This document shows positions 12,001 through 22,616 of a stretch of 64,000 nt of DNA, one piece after another. Origin of the DNA: Cloeon dipterum. Lineage: Eukaryota; Arthropoda; Insecta; Ephemeroptera; Baetidae. Positions within the stretch are counted from its first letter, which is position 1, and each line of letters opens with the position of its first letter. The stretch spans positions 9,662,501 to 9,726,500 of the forward strand of contig NC_088787.1 of the NCBI RefSeq assembly GCF_949628265.1, in the 5' to 3' direction. The notes beneath the pieces were generated by a model, which had not been told where the DNA came from, did no database searches, and saw nothing but the letters and a program-made list of their open reading frames with translations. The position numbers were made by a program, and so were the translations under genes.

Positions 12001-13244
12001 ATAAATATCACTACTTATTTATGAAATAAAATTATTTCTTTTGGTTTAAATTTTAATTAATCAATTCCCATTTTTTAAATTTCAGTTGGCGAAAAAGAGG
12101 AAAGCAGGGTCTTACAAAGAGAACTCGAGTCTGAACGGAACGAAAGCCGGCGAGAGCCTCCTGGTGACGAACAGGGCGGCCGTCGGACTGCTAGGCGCGC
12201 GGCCGCACTCTGCCCTGGGGGACGCGGCCGCGGCCCACCCTTCCACCGCCTCCATGGCCATCGGCTCGCAGATGGAGGCGGACGCGTTGCGAGCCAACAA
12301 GTCTAAAGGTTGGAACGCCCGCCAACCTGCGTCTCCAGCCAAAATTACCGTTTTTCCCAATGCCACAGGAACCCTAATCAGACTGAGCGACCTGGCCGAG
12401 ACCAAAAACCACAAAAAATCGACCTTTGGCGGCACCCAAACGATGGTTACGGTGCAACAAGTTCCACGCGTTTTATCTGCACAGGTAATTAAATTTTTTG
12501 GCGCCAAATTACGAGTTTTCTCTCGGCTGTGTCCTTTAATGCGGGATTTTACGAGTCCTCAAATTCTGATTTAGAAATCGCGTTATAAAATTTTCTAAAA
12601 CCGAATTTAAATTCACTAAAACTGTGATTTTTCTTGCAAGATTGATGTTACTCTCAAGCTGTCTGTAAAAATTAGGCCTTTTAAAATCGAAGTGTTTTTT
12701 TCTCAACATTTATTATTTTTTTCTCGATAGTTTAAACAAAAAAAATTATATTTTTTGTAAAGGTAAGTTAAAAAAGGAAAATATTGCTAAAAATTAATTT
12801 TCTAACTCAGTTTCCGTTTAAAATATTTTTAATTTCGTGTATCTTAATTTTTTCAAATTTATTCTGCAAATTTTCCTGAGTTCATTGTTTTAAAATTAAA
12901 TTTTTAAGCTCTCCCTCTTCTTGTTGATATTTAATATTTAAAATCATCTGAATCTTATAATGTGACCGAAAATATTTCCAGAATCATTCAAAAATACAGA
13001 AAAATTCTACAAATAAATTTTCTAATCTGACTTGAGCCAAGTTTTTCTTAGCTTGAAATTAACTAAAAATAATCGAAACGTCCTGTTTTTACTCCGTTTT
13101 ATTATTAATTTGACTCTGTATTAATTGATGAATGAATTCCAGCTAAACCCTGTGCCTGGCGAGTCCTCGAGTTTGAAGTTTATGCCGGCCCAGTCAAAAT
13201 CAGCGTTGTTCTCATTTTCGAAGAAGGACCACGAGAAGACATGA
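6063..13244 (+). CDS. ATXN7: Ataxin-7 (SAGA deubiquitinase-module subunit)
   Basis: Nuclear scaffold (Sgf73 family) that anchors the histone H2B deubiquitinase module to the SAGA coactivator. Coding exons: 6063-6147, 6301-6378, 6433-6537, 7044-7440, 8943-9333, 10367-10735, 12086-12484 and 13143-13244, all phase-compatible, giving 641 residues. An N-terminal Cys2-His2 finger (CEYC ... HIAKAH, residues about 73-95) is completed only by splicing exon 3 to exon 4. The diagnostic SCA7 zinc-binding motif C-x10-C-x5-C-x2-H lies near residue 200 (HCGV ... CLRALTCRIH) and runs on into RAVPMRTRLFDDLLAQHK, the family's conserved tail. The remainder is basic and low-complexity. There is no glutamine tract like the one expanded in human spinocerebellar ataxia 7. 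The exon 3 donor (GTCTGT) is weak. Start codon: AAGATGG context, first ATG before the conserved finger. A poly(A) signal is at 13663. Confidence 0.93.
8020..8180 (+). repeat. Intronic duplicated segment, copy 1
   Basis: Lies in Ataxin-7 intron 4. It shares a gapped but obvious similarity with 11198-11360 in intron 6, same orientation: both contain CTTGTACTG, GCAGC.GCTGTTT, GCAGGCCT and CAAAACAAA in the same order. No coding potential was recognised. It may be an interspersed repeat or a duplicated regulatory segment. Confidence 0.55.
11198..11360 (+). repeat. Intronic duplicated segment, copy 2
   Basis: Second copy of the segment at 8020-8180, about 3.2 kb downstream in Ataxin-7 intron 6 and in the same orientation. 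No terminal inverted repeats or target-site duplication were seen. Confidence 0.55.
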
Positions 13245-13662
13245 TAAGGTGCTGAGGAGAAGTCACTGTCAACCGATCGTGCGTGATCCTCATGTTGGCA
13301 GAAAGCTGCCTGTGATGTCTGTTGGCGTGAGCACATTTTTCCCTTGTGCGTGAATTATGCCAACGCTGCAGCTTTGGATTTATGTGAGCAAGTGGGAGTT
13401 GGTCTGCGACGTAAACTCCACGAATCAACCAAACGAACAAGCAATAGTATACCTATTATGCGACACAACAATTTGTTCATTACTCTTCTGCCCGGACGAG
13501 AGGCCAAAATGGAAGACGAAAAATAATACAAACAGGAGAAGAGAAGACCAACAAAGACTGTTTAGTGATATTAACTTCTAATATTCTGAAATCTCTTGTT
13601 GTTTGAATTGGGTTGAACTAAAGCGCTCTGATTCAAAGAAAAAAAAAAGAAAAGAAAATGTT

Positions 13663-13668
13663 AATAAA
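13663..13668 (+). terminator. Poly(A) signal of Ataxin-7
   Basis: AATAAA about 420 bases after the stop codon, just beyond an A-rich run. Confidence 0.6.
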
Positions 13669-14488
13669 TCCGACAAGTTTGAGCATTTCTGTTGTTTTAA
13701 TATGAAATTCTTTTAAATAGGATTGATTCTGTGTAACCCTGGTTAATTCCTATTGCCAATGCACGATTCCTATAAGAATACAGTTAAAAAACAAATTGAC
13801 GCTGTCAATTTCTGAGAAAGCTGCAAAGTTGGCATGCTTTTTACCGTCTCCCCACTTGAAATGTCATTTTATTTCCCGAAAATAGTTTCCCCACGAAGAT
13901 TTATGCTTCGTTGGAAAGATGTTGACAAGAGGAATTGAAATCTGCCATGAAAATATAGTCAAGTGCAGTAAATAACGGAGTAAATTGGCAAACTTTGACT
14001 TTCGATTCTAATATAAGGATCTCTTAATTCAATTTTATGTATAACAAAATATTTGAACTATCAATTTGATTAACTTCTTAATATACCCAACGATTCTAAT
14101 AGTTTTCATAAATTTTTCCCAGTCTATTTAAAATAATGAACAAATTTTACGGGCCAAATACGCAAATTTTAATTAATGCGTATATGCCAATTCTAATTCC
14201 GAGTTATTCCTTCTTATGAACTTTATTTGAAATCATTTCATGGCCTCGCAGAAGTTATTCGCAATAGCAAAATGGCTAAGCTCGTGCTGTCTCTAGAAAT
14301 GGCAAACAAGATATTCCAAGCACGCTGAGAATTATTGCGACTTGTGCCGGTCAGTGAACCCACAGCTCCCGTTGGTTGTGTCTACGACTCGGCCGCGACC
14401 TTGGCAGAACGGGTGGCTGCAATGCTTAACTTGTGTAGAACATTTGGTTGGCAGTAGTGACTCCCCTCCCACATCCGCCTGAAGGAAA
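13669..14488. other. Intergenic region and promoter of capping protein alpha
   Basis: AT-rich spacer between two plus-strand genes. The last 150 bases are richer in G and C and presumably hold the promoter and 5' untranslated region of the capping protein gene. No coding exon was seen. Confidence 0.4.
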
Positions 14489-17400
14489 ATGGCGACTGAC
14501 AGCGCAGGTGACCACGACCAGCCGATTTCCGACTCGGAAAAGGTGACAAACTCGACTTATTAGCCCCAGCCCGGTTGCCAATCGCCGACTAGATATTTTT
14601 TCCGGATTTTCGACTGAATTTTCTATTAACCCGTGGCTTCAATGTCATCCGGGGCGGCTCCGAATGTAGGACTGCCGCGGCTGTCACTGTCGCTCGGCTT
14701 GTTTTTAGCCGGTTTGCTGTACAAACACGGGCATTTTTGAGTTATTTGGAGGGTGTGTAAGAAATTTTGTGTCCCGAGCTTCCAGCGTCCGAACCGATAG
14801 CTCTTTTTCCGAGCTGGAAGCGTTGGAAGCGAAAGAAACACCCACCCGAGTTACGCCCCTTATTAGTCACCGCTCGAGCTTTGATAACATTGTCGTTTTA
14901 GGTGCGGATCGCTTCCGATTTCATTCTCCACTCGCCACCTGGAGAATTCAACGAAGTCTTTAATGGTGAGTTTTATTTTCGAATTTTTCTCACATGAGCT
15001 CAAATTAAATTTCGTCCATGTTTATTACAGACGTCAGGGTGCTCCTAAACAACGACACTTTGTTGAAGGAAGGTGCCTCAGGGTAAACCACAATTTTATT
15101 ATTTTATTGTTTTAATTTTACTGCTGTGAATATTTAAGAAATTAAAAGAAAAGTTTTTTTATATTGAATAAATTTGGTTTTAGGGCCTTTTCGCAGTACA
15201 ACAAGGACCAGTTGACTCCAGTAAGAGTTGGTTCAGCTGACCAATACTGTCTGATCACGGACCACAACGACCTTGGCGGAGGCCGGTTCTTTGACCCCAG
15301 GTCGAAGCAGAGTTTCAAGTATGACCACCTGAGAAAGGAGGCCACCGATTTTGAGGTAGCGTTTTATGAAAAATTTCGATTTCAATTAAATCTTACCACC
15401 TTTGATTATGATTTTAATACTATTTATACACCTCATTTTTTTGTTCCTTCTGGACACACAATTGAGCAACAAATTTAAAACCCCATAAATTCGACTTTTT
15501 TCAGCCTTTGGAAGCAGACGCTGCGGCTGAGTCATGGCGGTCGGCGCTCGACTCAGAGCTGAGCCAGTACACGACGAACCACTACAAGCACGGCGTGAGC
15601 AGCGTGTTTGCCAAGAGCGGCAGCGGCTCTATCACGTTGGTTGCGTGCACAGAGGACCACCAGTTCCAGCCCAAAAACTTCTGGTAACTCTTTAATTTAT
15701 TGACCTAATTTTCTGGAGCTAATGACGTATTTTTTAGGAATGGCCGTTGGCGTGCCCAGTGGACGCTGACCTTCAGCCCTGGCTCAGGGTCTGCTGAGCT
15801 CAGAGGCGTTCTCAAGGTGCAAGTTCACTACTACGAGGACGGAAACGTCCAGCTGGTCAGCTCAAAGGAAGTCAAAGCTCCCCTGCTTATTTCGGTGAGT
15901 TTTGATTTGAATTTTTAAGATTCTTAAATTAACTGGAAATCTTGCACGCCCAAGGAATAAAAAAATAAACTGTGATATTGGTCAGTGATCTGGATTTGAA
16001 ACCAGAATTGGTGGTTACAGGAGGGAAAAATAATCTTGCAAGTTCTGGTTTGGAACTGTTTGTGCCTGAAACACACAAGGTTGCAAAAAACGCGCATATT
16101 TTTTTAAAAAATGCTTTGCGTTGGTAAAAATAGTTTTGATTGCAAGTTTCAAATAATTTTCTAATTATTTGCTCCTGACCTCAACTTGAAAAATTTATAG
16201 ATAAATTTTTAGAAATCCGGGCAGAAGATAGAAATTTAAAAAAAAAATCTGCGCAGCAGAGGAAATTTTGACCACTCCGACATTAAATTTTGGATTTTCA
16301 CAGGGGAAGGTTTAAAAATTTTATTTCTCGCGCAAGAAATTTGTAAAAATTGAGTAAAATCCAGTGGTGAAAAACCCTGCGTGAAGCGCATCAACCGTAA
16401 TTTAGCCTGATTTAAAATCCGCACCACATTAACTATTGCAAAAAACGTATTGAATTTCAGGGATTTTAACTGTATTGCGGAAGTTTGTAATATTTTTAAA
16501 ATTTGAAGAATTGCTCTTATTCATTTGAAGAGATTATTTGTTTGCGTCTCTATTCGTTGGCCTTACAGATAAAAAAAATAAATAGACTTTTTGACTTAAG
16601 GCAGCGAAAAGAGAGATTACTTTAATTGGGCGGCAGATAACATCTGAATCATTTAGATTGACAGCTTTCTAATGCTTTGAATGACACCAGCAATGAAAAC
16701 GCTCGCTAAATTGACTATTTATGGCTTGAGATTTTAATCATCATTGCTAGATAACTCTGCATGGTTGTTAAATTTGTTTATCGATTAGCGGCGGTGTTCT
16801 CGTCAGACGTGAGAGCAAATGGTATTGTGAAATTGATATTTTCTTACTTCATCTTGTTTTACTTTCTAAAAAGGAGACGAGACTTTTTTATAAAGAAAGA
16901 ATATTCGAAATTGAGTCATTTTTTAGCCGGCCTGGCTGTTCCAAACAGAGCTGGGAACCTCCCAGAGAGTTTCCCTAACTTTTGTGGTTTTTACCAGTTT
17001 CGTGCGGTTTATTGCACTTCATATAAAGAACTCGAAATTGACCAGTTTTACCATCAAAACTTTTGTTAAACGGTATCTGAAAGTCTGGGGTATTTATTTG
17101 TAAATTATTGTTTCGTAAAAAAATATCTAAAACAATTTTAATTAAAATTTCGCCAAATAAAAGTTGGCACGAGAGCTAAAAAGGCAAAAATCAATAGCCC
17201 AGGAGAAACTAACAGCTTAAAACCTGCAAAAAACTGATCTGCAAAAAAAAATTATTCCAATGCCCAGCCCTGGTTCCAACGGTTCGCAGATCTTGCAAAT
17301 TGAACTAAAACCGAGTCCGTCAGGCGTGTGTCAAGTGGCAAATTGTCTGCTGGCTAAAATTGACCTATCAAGCTATTTTTATTTTCTCACAATTCGCTGG

Positions 17401-18029
17401 AACTCTAAAACACTCGTTTCTCAACATTTGACCCTCCGTATCTCATAAAATAAAAATTGTGCCATCTTGAAATTTTCTAGGCACGTTGACACACATAAAA
17501 AATTAAGTGTTTTTGCCATTAAAAAATAAAGGAGATTTTTTAAACATTCTCGAATTTGGAAAGTTAAAAAAATTGAAGGATTTCTTCATGCATCTTATAG
17601 CACAAAGTTTTATGTTGTAGCTTACTAAATATTCTCAGTTTTGTGAACGCCAAGAGGCCTGTTTCTCCAAAATCAACCCCGATTTTCAGGAAAAATACAT
17701 TACAATTTTTCTGGCCTTATCAAATCTCTCGTGGAATCACCCTTTATCGATTTTCCTTTCTAAATATTTATTAATTTTGTAAATAATCTGTCTAACAGAA
17801 GGTTTTTCGATTGTGTGATTTTCAGAATGAGGCTCAGATGGCGAAGGAGTGGGTGAAGTTGGTGGAGGAGGCGGAGCGGGAGTACCAGCAGGCCATCTCG
17901 GAAAACTACCAGACAATGTCGGACACGACGTTCAAGGCGCTGCGCCGCCAGCTGCCGGTCACCCGCACCAAGATAGACTGGAACAAGATTGTGTCGTACA
18001 GCATCGGCCGAGAACTGAGGAGCCAGTGA
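14489..18029 (+). CDS. cpa: F-actin-capping protein subunit alpha
   Basis: Alpha subunit of the CapZ heterodimer, which binds actin barbed ends and blocks monomer exchange; also part of the dynactin Arp1 filament. Seven coding exons: 14489-14542, 14902-14965, 15031-15082, 15184-15355, 15505-15683, 15738-15894 and 17826-18029, all in phase, encoding 293 residues (vertebrate forms are about 286). Strong landmarks include [20 protein letters not shown] at the N terminus, [39 protein letters not shown] and the near-invariant C-terminal [20 protein letters not shown] followed by [14 protein letters not shown], the region leading into the actin-binding tentacle. Intron 6 (about 1.9 kb) carries a repeat element. 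The start is the first ATG, with the acidic N terminus typical of the family. No anomalies. Confidence 0.97.
16073..16379 (-). mobile_element. MITE-like repeat, family B, copy 1
   Basis: Lies in intron 6 of the capping protein gene. Over about 300 bases it matches the reverse complement of 49182-49556, with blocks such as GGAAATTTTGACC, GATTTTCACA, GCGCAAGAAATT and GTAAAAATTGAGT in the same order. One end reads AAGGTTGC and the other AACCCTG, degenerate versions of the CAGGGTTGC ends of the better-preserved copy. Boundaries are approximate. Confidence 0.6.
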
Positions 18030-18800
18030 TTCGCGCCTCTCCTTTCCTCTCTCGTTCTCTCTCTCCCCCAGATTTTGACAGGCACGCCGAGGCAAGAGAG
18101 CAGATCTATAACTTTCCTTTGTATTTCTTTCCGCTGTCCGTTTCTGTGCGGGTTCCAACCAGGGTTCGCGAGCGATAAAATTTGACTGTAAATAATTCTG
18201 ATGGTTTTGTATTATATTGATCATAATTGTTTTTAAATCGTAAAAAAGGTGATTGTTTTGTAGTCGTGACTCTAAACGCGTCAATTCGCAGAGGTTTTCC
18301 TGCACTTCCAGCGAACCTTGGTTTCAAATTCTTTCCAATCTCAACTTTTTGATCGTTTTTTCGGCCCACCTTCCCCGAAACACACAAAACGTAGTTGGTT
18401 GGTTTTAATTGCGAGGTAAGCAAAGTGCCTTCGAGTTTGATTTGTGTCTTTTTAATTAATTTCCATAAGTCTATAGTGTTGAAATGGAGAGACGGCTTGC
18501 TCAGGTTTTACCGCGCGCGCGATCGGTTATTTTTTGCTTTTTAATTTCCTTGCTCGCAAACTAAAATGGGCGAAACGTTTTACGTTCGTGAGATCGGAAG
18601 CCAAGATTTTGCGTACTTATTTGCTATTCGGAATCTTGTCTGCCCGTGTTTTGTGCAAAGCATTTATGCATAGTCCTGTGAGTGAACATACGCATGCCAA
18701 AATTGAATAACGTGTCTGAAGTCGCTGCTCAAAATTGTCACGCAAGTGAGAGTCTAATTCGGTTTCCCTGCCTGCCGGCTCCTACTGCTCTGATTCGAGG

Positions 18801-18827
18801 CACACACACACCACACACACACACACA
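18801..18827. repeat. CA microsatellite
   Basis: A (CA)n run with one interruption, in the 3' untranslated region of capping protein alpha. Confidence 0.9.
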
Positions 18828-19044
18828 AGCTCTATGAGAAAAATAATATATTGATGATGAATACACGATTGCGTCCGCTGTTTCTGATTTTGCAGTAAGC
18901 AGGGAACGAAAGAACAAAACTACTAAATTGCAACCTCTTTATCAGATGATAGCTGAATTTAATATGAGAAAAAATAACCGTTGTTAGTTATTATGATCAT
19001 TATTATTATGCTACTCCGATTATCTCTGTTATTAATTAAACATT

Positions 19045-19050
19045 AATAAA
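19045..19050 (+). terminator. Candidate poly(A) signal of capping protein alpha
   Basis: AATAAA about 1 kb after the stop; it is the first AATAAA hexamer I see in that interval. The minus-strand gene converges from the other side and ends at 19470. Confidence 0.5.
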
Positions 19051-19459
19051 AGGACGCCCCTTCTGATCAACAGGGGTGTTTATTTGTACGCAACTCTTTT
19101 CATTCCTCGGTTTTCCTTTTCAATTGTTTAATTTTTCAGGAACTAAAAAAATGTTTATGCATGAAATCACAAAATTTTAACAATTTCCAATAACAAATTA
19201 TTTCCACTTTTTAAATATTTATAACATGCCTAAAACTAGATAACGAACAATTATTGGTATCTACTTTAGGATCTGTCTTACGAAAATTTGCAAATCAAAT
19301 CAAGGCAAATTTTATTTCAATGCATAATTTTTACAGAAGCAAATTACCAGAATTATAATCCATATCCCAATTTTCAAACTCCAATTTGTGTCCTAATTTT
19401 TTGCAGTGGAAATTCTGAATAAATAAAAAGTAAATCTATTTAAACTTTCATTTTTTTGG

Positions 19460-19465
19460 TTTATT
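19460..19465 (-). terminator. Poly(A) signal of the CFAP276-like gene
   Basis: AATAAA on the minus strand begins only four bases after the stop codon, so the 3' untranslated region would be very short. Confidence 0.55.
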
Positions 19466-19469
19466 TAAT

Positions 19470-20768
19470 TTAAACTTTGAAGAAGGCGCCGTCATCGCGA
19501 CGGTGGTAGTTTGGCCTGGTGAGCACGAGGTGGTCACTGCTTGGGTCGGCCTTGACCTCGTGCGCCAGGTTTCGTTGCTGGTGCGGCCTGACCTGCAGAG
19601 GGTGCCGCTCGTGCAGCTCCCTCTCGTACAAAAAATGCGGCAACTGGTTTCGTAATACCCTCCTAAAAATCATAATTTTTTTAATAAAAGTTTCATATTA
19701 TTATTATTTCACAAATTCCAGAAGATATATAAGTAAAATTTTATAAATTAATTCAAATAATTTTAAATTGTCAATTTAAGGCATTTTTATTTAATTTAAA
19801 TTTTTTGCATTTTAGAACAATTATTTTATATAACATTTCTTAAGAACTGTAGTTTTTAAAAATCAGAACTGAAGTGCTATACATTTTACTAACAGTATAG
19901 CTATTATATTATAGTTAAAATATAATTAATAATTATCACTTTACGACACAAAAAAAAGTTAGATCCCACATTCTCTCTTATTTGTTGGAAAGAGTAGTTT
20001 TTATTACCATGTCTGCTCGCCGAGCGTTTCAGGCTGCATGTAGAAGTAGCCTGGAGGCACGAAAAGGTCGTTGGAGTGGTGGTACCTGGCCGAAAGGGCC
20101 AGGTCGAGGCGGTCCTGCGCCGGACTAGGCCAGTCAACGCGCTGTCTCGCGCTCGACAGCGTGTGGTGCCGCGAAAGCCGCTCGTTCGCTTGCAGTCCGC
20201 GACACCACCCCTGCTCCAGATGCAGTTCTTCCTTTAAAAAAATTAATTTATATTTTTGTTTAAAGTGGTTACAATTTTTTATATTTATATTTTTGATCTC
20301 TTAATTTTTAGTGGACATTTTTCACAACTAATCTTGAAATTTGTTCAGTAACTAATTATTTAACAAACTCTAGAATTCTTTAAAGTAAATAGTTTCAAAT
20401 CAAAACTCATTTTTGAAATTAAAATTTAGGTTCATTATGTTCTGATCGTTGTAAATTCATATAATAATTGAAGTTAAATCACTAAAGCATCAAAATAAAT
20501 TTTATAAATAATATATTTTAATTCGTTATAAAATAAAACACTTACTAGTAAAAAAATCAGCATTTCCTAAATAGTTTTAAATCCAGCCCGACCGATTGCT
20601 ACCATTTTAAAACAATCCTTTGGGTGCCGCGCATCTTATGCAATATCCCACGTTAATGCTTTCTGGAGCGTTACTAACAATTTTCAATTTGTGTCGCTGG
20701 TCGCAAGGGATGTTTTCTCTGAGCGGAAGTGGACCTGTGTTCCTCAACGGCCTGCTCCTCGAGCCCAT
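19470..20768 (-). CDS. CFAP276: CFAP276-like ciliary microtubule inner protein
   Basis: Predicted small axonemal protein. Three coding exons: 20768-20679, 20231-20008 and 19662-19470, in phase, giving 168 residues, essentially the length of human CFAP276 (C1orf194). Features I recognise as family-like: an N-terminal tryptophan segment (EQGWCRG), the central DRLDLALSARYHHSND block, and the C-terminal YHRRDDGAFFKV end, which resembles the family's YSRKKDGGFF end. The known relative sits inside the doublet microtubules of motile cilia and sperm flagella; here that role is inferred. The exon 1 donor (GTTAGT) is unusual, and the first exon is the least certain. The gene converges with capping protein alpha and diverges from ELAPOR. 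If the family call is wrong, it remains a spliced, conserved-looking small protein. Confidence 0.72.
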
Positions 20769-22616
20769 TTTCTAATGCGTCGTAATTACCGCGCCGGTGA
20801 CGGAGAGCAGACGAGACGAAAATTAGCGCCGGCTTGTTATTTCGCTCCGGGGAGCGTCGCCATGACGATGCCCGAGTATCCAAGAGACACCCTCGCTCGC
20901 TCACGCCTCACATACCCGACACAACGTGTTTCCAAGAAAGAGGGCACAAAATGTTTTTCTAGCTGTTCGTCCGTCGAGTCAACAAATAAACACGCCAAAA
21001 TCCGATAATTCGTCAGGAATCTTGAGCACAAAAGGCAGGTTGGAAGTCTTCCATCAGGCCATCACTCTTTCGAATTTATGGGATGATATTGAAAATGTAT
21101 AGCCTGCAAGAATTATAAATTTATATTAAAATTGTATGAAGAAAACAACGTTTCCTCGAACTTTTACTAGATTAAATATGAAAGGAACCAGAAAAAATTT
21201 GTTGTTTTTTGTTGACGTTTGATGTTAAATTAAAAATAAAAAAATATTTCTAATTTTATGACAAGATTAACAGAAAGCCTCTTTCCCTTCCGTTATTACC
21301 TAAATCTATATATGGTCTGAAATAAACAGTGTTGACGCTCTGTTGGCATTGGTTCTCAATTTGCTTGAGGGGCTCAGAGTTTGCGGTTTTAGAATCGGCA
21401 TTTTTTTTTTTTTTCAGAAACTGTCCTGGGATGAGGTAGATTAAAAAATAGAGCAAAAATTACCTAAAGAGGCTAAAGTGACCAATTTAGAAGTCAAAGG
21501 TCAGGGTCAATAAAAAGTCCTGGTCCCGGCAAAATTGCGCAACGTTCAACAAACACCCAAATTTTCATTGTCGAATTGATTGTTGACCTTTTCTTGCAAC
21601 AAGGAAATTCGCGTTTGGTTGTTGAAAGTTACGCAATTTTGCCGGGATCAGGACGAAAATCAGGTCGAATATATGTAAAAAAAACCTAGCACATAAAATT
21701 TCAAAAACCCAAAATAACCAAAATTGGTGACCTTTTTACGTGGTAACAACAAATCGAGGCTTAAGTTGAAAAACGTGTTTTTGAACACTCTAAATCATGA
21801 AATTTTGCGCAGATTTCTAGGGGAGTTGACCAAAATTCGGTTGAAAATAATGGTTTTACTCGAGAATGGAATTTTTTCAATCTAAAAATAATGAGGAAAT
21901 ATTTTACCCAACAAAAAACATTTTAAATATACCAATTTACTAAACATCTAATTAATTCTTAAAAATAAAATTCTTGAAAAGTGTAATAAAATAAATGTGT
22001 TTTATTATTAAAAATCATATTTTTTTAATTAATTTTATGTTTTATAAATAATATTTTTTACTGAAATATTTAAATAATACATATTTTTTAAGATATTGTA
22101 AATATTTTGGTTTATTATTCACTTTTTTAAAAATTATATAAAATAAACACCTTACTACAAAGTTAAATAATATGTTATAAAATGAATTACGAAGTCTCAT
22201 TTCTTAATTATACGCATATATATAAGAAAAATGTACCTATACCAAAAATTCTAATACAAAAATCAACACTTTTTTCTGGAAATTGTTTACGTTTACAGAG
22301 AACTTTAAAAAATAAGGTCAGGTTATTTAAAATATTTAATTTCGGCAACGATTTGAGGAAAATAATCCATCCCAAATGTAAGTAAAAATTTACTTGCAGA
22401 CTTTCGCTTTTAATAATCGCCTGCGCTGGAGAGGGGAGAGTCGCGGCGCGGACGGTGTGGGGCGCATGCCGACTTCCACCACCATAGCAGCGTGGCCGAC
22501 CACCCCGATGTAATACACTGTGTGTCACCGAGGGATCAATAAAGAGAGAGGAAGCCAACAGGCAGCTGCAGCTGTTTCTTCTCTGCGATAAGAACAAAAA
22601 CTCGCCGACTTTCCCG
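20769..22616. other. Divergent intergenic region between CFAP276 and ELAPOR
   Basis: About 1.85 kb between two divergent start codons. It is GC-richer at both ends, consistent with two promoters, and AT-rich in the middle, where a 138-bp foldback sits. Upstream of ELAPOR, a 15-codon open frame (ATG at 22466, stop at 22511-22513) precedes the main start and would be an upstream ORF if transcribed. Confidence 0.45.
21517..21654. repeat. 138-bp foldback (long inverted repeat)
   Basis: Arms of about 50 bases (21517-21566 and 21604-21654) are imperfect reverse complements around a 37-base loop. Each arm carries GTCCTG.TCCCGGCAAAAT when read inward, followed by GCG.AAC.TTCAACAA. No coding potential and no clear target-site duplication. 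It could be a foldback MITE remnant or a transcribed hairpin. Confidence 0.75.

Noticed and set aside
20674-20904. 76-residue minus-strand frame overlapping the first CFAP276 exon
   Set aside because: A different frame from the spliced CFAP276 model; no TG-AG-supported continuation and no conserved residues.
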